NCBI GenBank assembly: GCA_045106055.1
Contig: JBGCED010000131.1
Coordinates: forward strand, 1 to 35,251
Length of the DNA stretch: 35,251 bases
Direction of reading: 5' to 3'
Source of the DNA: JBGCED01 sp045106055
Lineage (GTDB): Bacteria > Pseudomonadota > Alphaproteobacteria > CBDDJK01
The notes under the pieces are model-generated. The model ran no database searches, had not been told where the DNA came from, and saw nothing but the letters and a program-made list of their open reading frames with translations. Positions 14,986-22,474 of the stretch are shown here, one piece after another; within the stretch, counting starts at the first letter, position 1, and each line of letters begins with the position of its first letter. Made by a program: the position numbers and the translations under genes.

Positions 14986-15715
14986 TAAGCGATATTCCAA
15001 AGGGGGCAGGTGGCGCATGATGATGATGAAATAAATGGGTCATCATAATTACCATAATGACAGGGATTAAAAAACCAATGATCGGAATGCTCATAGAAAA
15101 AGTGGCAAGCATGCCAAAACCAAGCAATAATAAGGGATGGGCTGCCCTGAAATCTTTCATCTGGCGGCGATCAAGGCGGCGCAGGGCAACCATTTCAAAA
15201 TATTCTCTGCCGATAAACCACGCATTGACCAAAGCAAACAAAATTGCCCCAAGCCCAAAAAATGCCATTGTAATTAAATATAAAGGCAGCAATGCCAAAT
15301 GAATTGCAAGCAAGACTGCCAAAAAACGCACCGCATTTAACAGGCTGGCAACCAGCCCTTGATCGGTGGCAGCAGGGCGGTCTTGATAATCATCTGCTTC
15401 AATCGCATCAATGATTTGATCGGAAAATAAACCAATAAAGGCGGTGGCAACGATTGGAAATAATCCCCAGCCAATTAAGCCAACCACAAAGCTAAGGACG
15501 GCAAAGGAAATCCCCGACAGCCAGCCCGCAATCATCACAAGCTCAAACCCAAACAAATCAAGCCCGCCCCAATCCAGCTGAAATAATAAAAAGACAAGCA
15601 GAATATAAGGAATAAGAAACCCGATTACCGTCAGCATCACCGCCTTTAAAACAACGCCAATGATTTTGGGGTTAAAAAGCTGAGTGATGGCGCGGATAAA
15701 AGATTCAAAGATCAT
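14975..15715 (-). CDS. EI24 domain (CysZ-like) integral membrane protein
   Basis: This 246-residue inner membrane protein has about four long hydrophobic stretches (roughly 20-46, 57-100, 124-166 and 193-225). The start FESFIRAITQLFNPKIIGVVLKAV and the segment GREYFEMVALRRLDRRQMKDFRAAH are typical of EI24-domain proteins. The family includes the sulfate transporter CysZ, and a cysteine synthase gene lies two genes downstream. A role in sulfate uptake is possible but not shown, since many EI24 proteins in alphaproteobacteria are unassigned. Its start overlaps the dciA stop by 4 bp (ATGA type). Confidence 0.75.
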   Translation of the reverse strand: MIFESFIRAITQLFNPKIIGVVLKAVMLTVIGFLIPYILLVFLLFQLDWGGLDLFGFELVMIAGWLSGISFAVLSFVVGLIGWGLFPIVATAFIGLFSDQIIDAIEADDYQDRPAATDQGLVASLLNAVRFLAVLLAIHLALLPLYLITMAFFGLGAILFALVNAWFIGREYFEMVALRRLDRRQMKDFRAAHPLLLLGFGMLATFSMSIPIIGFLIPVIMVIMMTHLFHHHHAPPAPFGISLNAQ

Positions 15716-16278
15716 TCTTTTATCTCTGGCTTATTTATCTCTGATTTATTGGTATCGGATTTAGTTAAAGATAGCGATAGGCGCGCCAAGCTGCGCCTTA
15801 AATCAGGATCATCAATATGCTCAAATGCTTGCATGTGGTTCGCCAATTTTTCAAGGTTTGCCCCTATATTTCTTTGTGTTTCTGCGTGATCCTTGCTGGC
15901 ATTTTGGGGCTGCACAGCGGTTTGCTGGATAAGCTTAATATCCCCAATCAAGCCATAACCAAAATGGCGGTTAATCTTTTCAATCAGTTGCGCTTTTTTG
16001 AAATTAAGCTCGGTCGCAAGCCCCGAAGGTGCAAAAATAACCAGTCTGCCATTTGTGCGTGATGCTTTCCCCCCCCTATTGCTGGCAGCCTTAAAATCAA
16101 TATGGCTTGGGGTGCAGCCTATCGCGGCTTCATCATTAATGATGCTTGCCCAATTTTCAATCAACCGCGCTTCGCCCAAGGCGCGCGCACCCAGCAGCTG
16201 TTTTACCTGCGGGCGCAACAAATCCCCAATCGCTTTTGGTTTCATGGTTTTGGTTGATAATGATGTATCTGGTCTCAT
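15712..16278 (-). CDS. dciA: DciA-like protein (DUF721)
   Basis: DUF721 proteins are known as DciA, a loader or recruiter of the replicative helicase DnaB in bacteria without DnaC/DnaI. This one has 188 residues. The conserved domain spans about 12-120: KAIGDLLRPQVKQLLG, then ARLIENWASIINDE, LVIFAPSGLATELNFKKAQLIEKINRHFGYGLI. The C-terminal 60 residues are variable and end in a short repeat (NKSEINKPEIKE) coded by imperfect 15-bp repeats. A second possible start, Met12, leads directly into the conserved part; neither start has a ribosome binding site. It is the first gene of a run with the EI24 protein, lipoprotein, cysK and tal. Confidence 0.8.
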   Translation of the reverse strand: MRPDTSLSTKTMKPKAIGDLLRPQVKQLLGARALGEARLIENWASIINDEAAIGCTPSHIDFKAASNRGGKASRTNGRLVIFAPSGLATELNFKKAQLIEKINRHFGYGLIGDIKLIQQTAVQPQNASKDHAETQRNIGANLEKLANHMQAFEHIDDPDLRRSLARLSLSLTKSDTNKSEINKPEIKE

Positions 16279-16435
16279 TTTTAAATAAGCAATTTTAAAA
16301 TGTTATAAATTGTAAAATCTTGTGATTATAAAATACTGTTCAAAGGGTGAAAAATACCATAAATATCAAACAATATAAATCAGGGCTTTTGCAGCCCCTT
16401 AAATATATCACATTGTTAATGATAAGCAAATTATA
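16279..16435. promoter_or_regulatory. Divergent dciA / glmM intergenic region
   Basis: This AT-rich region of 157 bp separates the divergent dciA and glmM genes and must hold promoters for both. A hairpin GGGCT-TTTGC-AGCCC lies at 16383-16397, about 40 bp before glmM. I cannot pick a clear -35/-10 pair. Confidence 0.5.
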
Positions 16436-17782
16436 ATGGTAAAACGCAAATATTTTGGCACAGATGGCATGCGCGGGGCAGCGAATAAGGGGCATATTGT
16501 CCCCCAAACGGTGCTGCGCCTTGCAATGGCTGCGGGCGCGCATTTTCAGCGCGGGGATCATAAAAATCGCGTGGTGATTGGCAAGGATACGCGCCTTTCT
16601 GGCTATATGCTTGAAAATGCGCTAACCGCTGGATTTTTATCGATGGGCATGGATGTCTTGTTGCTGGGACCTGTTCCCACCCCAGCTGTTGCCATGCTAA
16701 CAAAATCAATGCGCGCTGAACTTGGGGTAATGATTTCTGCATCGCATAATCCGTTTTTTGATAATGGCATTAAATTATTTGGTCCTGATGGCTATAAATT
16801 ATCGGATAATGACGAACAGATCATCACCAATTTAATGGATCAGCAAAATTGGATATTGCCTGATTCCCAGCATATTGGGCGCGCAAAACGCATTGATGAT
16901 GCTGCGGGGCGTTATATTGAATTTGTCAAAGGGGCTTTTCCAAGCAATTTAAGCCTTGATGGGTTAAAGCTGGTGATTGATTGCGCACATGGCGCAGCAT
17001 ACCAGATTGCACCGATTGTTTTAAAAGAGCTTGGCGCGCAAATCATCCCGATCGGGGTTGAGCCCAATGGCAAAAATATTAATGATCGGGTGGGCGCAAC
17101 CCACCCCCAAGCCATGGCGGATATGGTTAAACAGCAAGGCGCGGATATGGGAATCGCGCTTGACGGCGATGCGGATCGTTTAATTGTATGTGATGAATTG
17201 GGGCAGATCATTGATGGCGATCAAATTTTGGCCTTGATTGCAACGCTTTGGCATGAAATGGGGCGATTGCAAGGCCCAGTGATTGCGACCATCCTTTCCA
17301 ATATGGGGCTTGAGCAATATTTAAACAGCTTCAAGGTTGATTTGGTAAGATCGCAAGTCGGTGATCGCTATGTGGTGGATCAGATGAAACAACATGAAGC
17401 GGTGCTGGGCGGCGAAGCGTCGGGACATATTGTGCTTGGGCATCATGCAACCACAGGCGATGGGCTAATGGCAGCCTTGCAAGTGCTTGCATGCATGATC
17501 CAGCGCAAACAAAAAATGAGCGCACTTGCAAAGACATTCACCCCCGTTCCGCAGCTGGTTCGCAACCTATCGCTTGCAGATCATCATAAAATCATTGAAC
17601 GCCCCGCCGTTAAGCAAGCAATTGATAAATGCCATGACCAGCTTGGTGATTCTGGGCGGTTAATCATTCGCCCATCAGGTACAGAACCCTTGATTCGGAT
17701 GATGATTGAAGGTAAGGATACCGCGCATCATACAAAATTACTGGATCAGCTGGAAGCAAGCATTCGCGCTTCTGCGGCTTAA
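16436..17782 (+). CDS. glmM: Phosphoglucosamine mutase
   Basis: This enzyme converts glucosamine-6-phosphate to glucosamine-1-phosphate for peptidoglycan and LPS precursors. It has 448 residues, the standard length. It begins with KYFGTDGMRG (5-14). The phosphoserine is Ser103 in MISASHNPFFDNG, the metal loop is DGDADR (Asp243, 245, 247), and the phosphate-binding loop RPSGTEPLIR lies near the C-terminus. These separate GlmM from phosphoglucomutase relatives. There is no evident ribosome binding site before the ATG at 16436. The DMT permease follows 39 bp later on the same strand. Confidence 0.97.
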   Translation: MVKRKYFGTDGMRGAANKGHIVPQTVLRLAMAAGAHFQRGDHKNRVVIGKDTRLSGYMLENALTAGFLSMGMDVLLLGPVPTPAVAMLTKSMRAELGVMISASHNPFFDNGIKLFGPDGYKLSDNDEQIITNLMDQQNWILPDSQHIGRAKRIDDAAGRYIEFVKGAFPSNLSLDGLKLVIDCAHGAAYQIAPIVLKELGAQIIPIGVEPNGKNINDRVGATHPQAMADMVKQQGADMGIALDGDADRLIVCDELGQIIDGDQILALIATLWHEMGRLQGPVIATILSNMGLEQYLNSFKVDLVRSQVGDRYVVDQMKQHEAVLGGEASGHIVLGHHATTGDGLMAALQVLACMIQRKQKMSALAKTFTPVPQLVRNLSLADHHKIIERPAVKQAIDKCHDQLGDSGRLIIRPSGTEPLIRMMIEGKDTAHHTKLLDQLEASIRASAA

Positions 17783-17821
17783 TTTCTTAATCCTTAACCC
17801 CATATATATAAAGTGAATGTG

Positions 17822-18760
17822 ATGAATAAAGCTGGGCAATTTTCAAACCATGACGGGTTTAGCTATGTCTTATTATGTTTTGCGACCTGTTTTTGGGCAA
17901 GTGTGTTTGTGGTTGGTAAAGATGTGCTGGGTGCGCTGTCACCGCTTGCGGCATCATCCATTCGGTTTTTAATTGCTGCCACGATTTTTACTTTTATCCT
18001 AGGGATCGCTTTTCCAAAAGCCTTCACGCTTAGGAATTTAAAATATTCAATAATCCCCGCAATTACAGGTGTATTTGCCTATAATATGGCGTTTTTTTAC
18101 GGGCTGGATTACAGCTATGCCAGCCATGCGGTGATCATCATTCCAGGCATGGGGCCTGCGGTTACTGCCATATTAAGCTTTTTATTGCTAAAAGAGCGGC
18201 TGGAAAAAAAGCGCATTCTTGGCATTATCGTTGCTTTTACAGGGCTTGTCGTGCTGGAGGCAGGCAGCTTGGATTTTGATAAAAATTGGCAAACCATTTT
18301 AATTGGCGATGCGATTTATCTAAGCTGCACGGTGATGTGGTCGCTTTATACTTTATATTTAAAAAAGATCATGCAACAAGAAGATTTAAACCCTATGGAA
18401 ATTACAGGGGTTTCCACCATCTTAGGCACGATCATCTTGGCTGGCACCAGCTTCATGCTTGCCCCGACCATCATTGATGAATTAAGGGCGATTAATGTCA
18501 CTTCATGGATGAAATTGCTGTTTATTGGCGTGGTTGGCACCAATCTTCCCTTTTTATTCTGGACGATTGCGGTTAAAAAAATCGGCGCAATTCGTGCATC
18601 CATCTTTTTAAATATGGTGCCATTATGGGGGGTGGTGATGGCATATTTCTATTTATCAGAGCCAATGACCATTTTTATGCCGCTATCGCTGGTGATTATT
18701 TTATGCGGTGTGTGGCTAACCCAGCGTTCAGGAAAACCGCTTTTTAAAGCAGATCATTAA
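17822..18760 (+). CDS. EamA/DMT-family transporter
   Basis: This is an inner membrane permease of the drug/metabolite transporter superfamily. It has about 312 residues and ten hydrophobic segments arranged as two EamA repeats (about 15-145 and 160-300). The first repeat shows CFATCFWASVFVVGKD and the second DAIYLSCTVMWSLYTLYLK. The substrate cannot be told from sequence. A GTG at 17813 would add three residues; the ATG at 17822 is used here. It probably shares the glmM transcript. Its TAA stop overlaps the metH stop on the other strand at the palindrome TTAA (18757-18760). Confidence 0.88.
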   Translation: MNKAGQFSNHDGFSYVLLCFATCFWASVFVVGKDVLGALSPLAASSIRFLIAATIFTFILGIAFPKAFTLRNLKYSIIPAITGVFAYNMAFFYGLDYSYASHAVIIIPGMGPAVTAILSFLLLKERLEKKRILGIIVAFTGLVVLEAGSLDFDKNWQTILIGDAIYLSCTVMWSLYTLYLKKIMQQEDLNPMEITGVSTILGTIILAGTSFMLAPTIIDELRAINVTSWMKLLFIGVVGTNLPFLFWTIAVKKIGAIRASIFLNMVPLWGVVMAYFYLSEPMTIFMPLSLVIILCGVWLTQRSGKPLFKADH

Positions 18761-21700
18761 TCCAGATTGGGGGCAAGCAAACGCTTGGCAAGATCAAGGT
18801 CAATATTGCGGCGGCGTTGGTAATCTTGTAATTGATCCTCGCCAATCTTGCCAATTCCAAAATAGCTTGCATCTGGATGCGCAAAATAATAACCGCTAAC
18901 CGCTGCTGTGGGCAGCATTGCAAAAGATTCGGTAAGGCTGATCCCTGCATTTGCTTCTGCTTGCAATAAATCAAACAAGATGGTTTTTTGTGAATGATCA
19001 GGACAAGCAGGATAGCCTGGGGCAGGGCGAATGCCGCCATATTCTTCTTTGATCAAACGATCCCCCGATAGATTTTCATCCGCAGCATAGCCCCATTCCT
19101 TTACCCGAACCTGTTCATGCAAATATTCCGCAAAGGCTTCTGCAAGGCGGTCGGCAAGCGCTTTTAATAAAATGGATGAATAATCATCCCCCGCCGCTTC
19201 AAAGGCTTTGACATGCGCATCAATACCATGCCCCGTTGTTACCGCAAACAGCCCCAAATAATCGGTCTTGCCGCTATCTAAGGGGGCAATGAAATCCGCC
19301 AAGCAATAATTGGCGCGATCCGATGATTTTTGCATTTGCTGGCGCAAAAAATGAAAGCGGGTAAGCTCAACCTGCCTTGTGTCATCTTGGAATATCACAA
19401 GATCATCTTGATCGCGATTGGCAGGAAAAAAGCCGATGCTGGCTTTGGCGGTTAGCCATTTTTCAGCAATGATTTTATCCAGCATTTCCTGTGCATCTTG
19501 GAATAAGGCGGTTGCCACCTTGCCATATTTTTCGTGGGTTAGGATTGCGGGATAAAACGCATTCATCTCCCAGCTTTGAAAAAATGGTGTCCAATCAATA
19601 TAATCCACCAATCGGGATAGATCAAAATTGGTAAAATGCTTTAAGCCCAAAAAGGATGGGCGCGGCGGGCTGTAATCTTGCCAGTTAATCTTAAACCCAT
19701 TATCCCTTGCCGCCTCAAGGCTTAAAGGCTGCCGCCCGCCGCCCGATTCATAAGTGCTTCTTACCGCATTATAATCCTGTTTTAATCCAGCCAGAAAAGC
19801 ATCGCGCTGGCGATCGCTTAACATTTGGCTAACGACACCAACCGCCTTTGACGCATCCTTGACATGAATGATGGGCGCATCATAGCACGGGTCAATCTTG
19901 ACCGCCGTATGCGCCTTTGATGTGGTTGCCCCGCCAATTAATAAAGGCAATTTTAAGCCGCGCCGCTGCATTTCAGAGGCAACGGCCACCATTTCTTCCA
20001 GCGATGGGGTAATCAGCCCAGACAGCCCGATCATATCCGCATCTGTTTCAAGCGCGGTATCAATGATTTTTGCCATCGGCACCATAACCCCAAGATCAAT
20101 CACTTCATAGCTGTTGCATTGCAGCACCACGCCGACAATATTTTTGCCAATATCATGGACATCGCCTTTGACGGTTGCCATGACAATCTTGCCCTTTGGG
20201 CGCATGGATTCTGATTTTTCAGCTTCTAAATAAGGCAATAGCACCGCAACCGCTTGCTTCATCACCCGCGCAGATTTAACGACTTGGGGCAGGAACATCT
20301 GCCCCGAACCAAATAAATCCCCCACCACATTCATCCCCGCCATTAACGGCCCTTCAATCACTTCAATCGGATGGTCGGCAGCTTGGCGCGCAAGCTCAAC
20401 ATCACCATCAATAAATTCAGTGATGCCGTTGACAAGCGCATGGGTTAAACGATCCGCAACGGGCTTTTCGCGCCAGCTTAGATCGGTTTTGCGCCCCTTG
20501 GCAGTGCTGACGGCTTGATCGGCAACTTCAAGCAGCCGCTCTGCGGCATCGGGCCTTGTATTTAAGACAACCGCTTCCACGCGATCCCGCAAATCATCTG
20601 GAATATCGCTATAGACCGTTAGCTGCCCCGCATTGACGATTGCCATATCCAGCCCCGCCTTAATCGCATGATATAAAAAGACGGAATGCATCGCTTCGCG
20701 CACCGCATTATTGCCGCGAAACGAAAAAGACATATTGGATAGCCCACCAGAAGTTTTAACCCCCTTAAATTGGGTTTTAATATAATTGACCGCCTTAATA
20801 TAATCCGCGCTATAGGCATTATGGGCTTCAATTCCTGTTGCAACGGGGAAAATATTGGAATCAAAGATTAAATCACACGGCAGCATCCCCACCTTTTTGG
20901 TTAAGATATCATACGCTTTATGGGTAATTTCAATCATCCGTTCATAGGAATCGGCTTGCCCTTGTTCATCAAATGCCATGATGACGATGGCTGCGCCCAG
21001 CTTTTTGGCGCGGCTTGCCTGAAAAATCAGATTCTCTTCGCCCTCTTTTAAGCTTAATGAATTAATAACGCCGCGCCCTTGCAAACATTTAAGCCCTGCT
21101 TCCAGAATATTCCAGCGCGAAGAATCAACCATGATTGGCACGCGCGATATTTCAGGCTCTCCTGCCAGTAAATTTAAGAAATTGATCATCTCTGCTTCGC
21201 CATCAATCATGGCGTCATCGACATTCACATCTACAATTTGCGCGCCGCCTTCCACTTGACCAAGGGCGATTTGAACGGCTTCGCTATAATTTTTCTCGCG
21301 GATTAATTTTGCAAATTTGGCGGACCCTGAAATATTGGTGCGCTCCCCCACATTGATAAAGCCTGTATCGGCATTGACCCTTAAAGGTTCAAGCCCGCTT
21401 AGCATCATTTCCAGATTGGGTGCTGGCTTTGTTCTGGGGGCATAAGGGCGAACCCGATCCGCGATGGCGCGAATATGATCGGGGGTTGTGCCGCAGCACC
21501 CGCCCACAATGTTTAGCAGCCCATCTTGCGCCAATATTTCCATTTGATCCGCCATAAAGGCGGCGCTTTCATCATATCCGCCAAATGCATTTGGCAGCCC
21601 CGCATTGGGATGCACCGAAATCGCGCAATCTGCAACCTTGGCAATGGCGCGGATATGGGGTGCAATCTCGTTTGATCCAAGCGCGCAGTTAAAGCCAACC

Positions 21701-22461
21701 GATAGCGGGCTTGCATGGCTGATTGATGCCCAAAAGGCTTCGGGGGTCTGCCCCGATAGAGTGCGCCCCGATGCGTCAGTAATTGTGCCTGAAATCATCA
21801 CGGGCAGGGCATAGCCCCATTGCTCAAACGCGGTTTCCACCGCATAAATCGCTGCTTTTGCGTTCAAAGTGTCAAAGATGGTTTCAATCAAAATTAAATC
21901 AATGCCGCCCGCAACCAAGCCTTCTAAGGCTTCGCGGTAAGCATCTGCAAGCTGATCAAAGCTGACATTGCGATAAGCAGGATTGCTGACATCAGGCGAT
22001 AATGATGCGGTGCGGTTGGTTGGTCCCAGCACACCCGCAACAAAGCGCGGGCGATCTGGTGTGCTGCGTGAATCCGCAGCTTTTCGCGCCAGCAAGGCAG
22101 CTTGATGATTCAAGTCATGCACCAGATTTTCCATATTATAATCTGCCATTGAAATCGCATTGGCATTAAAGCTGTTGGTTTCAATAATATCGCAGCCCGC
22201 ATCCAAGAACTGCGTATGAATATCCATAATCAGCTGCGGCTGGGTTAGCACCAATAAATCATTATTGCCTTTAAGATCGGATGGATAATCTTTAAATCGC
22301 GTGCCGCGATAATCCGCCTCGCCCAGATTGTGATTTTGGATCATCGTCCCCATCGCCCCATCCAGCACCAAAATGCGCTGTTCTAGTGCTTGGTGAATAG
22401 GGGATTGGTGAATAGGGGGCGTGCTGCTTTTGGCGTTCGCCGCCAAGTCTGTATCATTCAT
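18757..22461 (-). CDS. metH: Cobalamin-dependent methionine synthase
   Basis: This full-length enzyme of 1234 residues transfers a methyl group from 5-methyltetrahydrofolate to homocysteine via methylcobalamin. All four modules are present. The homocysteine domain (about 25-335) has zinc cysteines Cys259 (VGFNCALGS), Cys322 and Cys323 (GGCCGTTPDH). The pterin domain spans about 365-620 (FINVGERTNISGS). The cobalamin cap and binding domain has the DVHDIG motif with cobalt ligand His769. The C-terminal reactivation domain carries RPAPGYPACPDH. The N-terminal extension includes a repeated PIHQS coded by a 15-bp tandem duplication. It follows the FadN-like gene by 13 bp, leaving no room for a cobalamin riboswitch of its own. 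Confidence 0.98.
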   Translation of the reverse strand: MNDTDLAANAKSSTPPIHQSPIHQALEQRILVLDGAMGTMIQNHNLGEADYRGTRFKDYPSDLKGNNDLLVLTQPQLIMDIHTQFLDAGCDIIETNSFNANAISMADYNMENLVHDLNHQAALLARKAADSRSTPDRPRFVAGVLGPTNRTASLSPDVSNPAYRNVSFDQLADAYREALEGLVAGGIDLILIETIFDTLNAKAAIYAVETAFEQWGYALPVMISGTITDASGRTLSGQTPEAFWASISHASPLSVGFNCALGSNEIAPHIRAIAKVADCAISVHPNAGLPNAFGGYDESAAFMADQMEILAQDGLLNIVGGCCGTTPDHIRAIADRVRPYAPRTKPAPNLEMMLSGLEPLRVNADTGFINVGERTNISGSAKFAKLIREKNYSEAVQIALGQVEGGAQIVDVNVDDAMIDGEAEMINFLNLLAGEPEISRVPIMVDSSRWNILEAGLKCLQGRGVINSLSLKEGEENLIFQASRAKKLGAAIVIMAFDEQGQADSYERMIEITHKAYDILTKKVGMLPCDLIFDSNIFPVATGIEAHNAYSADYIKAVNYIKTQFKGVKTSGGLSNMSFSFRGNNAVREAMHSVFLYHAIKAGLDMAIVNAGQLTVYSDIPDDLRDRVEAVVLNTRPDAAERLLEVADQAVSTAKGRKTDLSWREKPVADRLTHALVNGITEFIDGDVELARQAADHPIEVIEGPLMAGMNVVGDLFGSGQMFLPQVVKSARVMKQAVAVLLPYLEAEKSESMRPKGKIVMATVKGDVHDIGKNIVGVVLQCNSYEVIDLGVMVPMAKIIDTALETDADMIGLSGLITPSLEEMVAVASEMQRRGLKLPLLIGGATTSKAHTAVKIDPCYDAPIIHVKDASKAVGVVSQMLSDRQRDAFLAGLKQDYNAVRSTYESGGGRQPLSLEAARDNGFKINWQDYSPPRPSFLGLKHFTNFDLSRLVDYIDWTPFFQSWEMNAFYPAILTHEKYGKVATALFQDAQEMLDKIIAEKWLTAKASIGFFPANRDQDDLVIFQDDTRQVELTRFHFLRQQMQKSSDRANYCLADFIAPLDSGKTDYLGLFAVTTGHGIDAHVKAFEAAGDDYSSILLKALADRLAEAFAEYLHEQVRVKEWGYAADENLSGDRLIKEEYGGIRPAPGYPACPDHSQKTILFDLLQAEANAGISLTESFAMLPTAAVSGYYFAHPDASYFGIGKIGEDQLQDYQRRRNIDLDLAKRLLAPNLD
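22390..22419. repeat. 15-bp in-frame tandem duplication near the metH start
   Basis: TTGGTGAATAGGGGA at 22390-22404 is followed by the same 15 bases with one change at 22405-22419. It encodes the repeat PIHQSPIHQ in the unconserved N-terminus of MetH. Confidence 0.85.
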
Positions 22462-22474
22462 TTAAAAAATCACT

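Noticed and set aside
15712..16435. Replication origin near dciA
   Set aside because: No cluster of DnaA boxes (TTATCCACA-like) was found in the dciA-glmM gap, and dciA is not a reliable origin marker.
22462..22474. Cobalamin or SAM riboswitch before metH
   Set aside because: Only 13 bp separate the genes, too little for any riboswitch.
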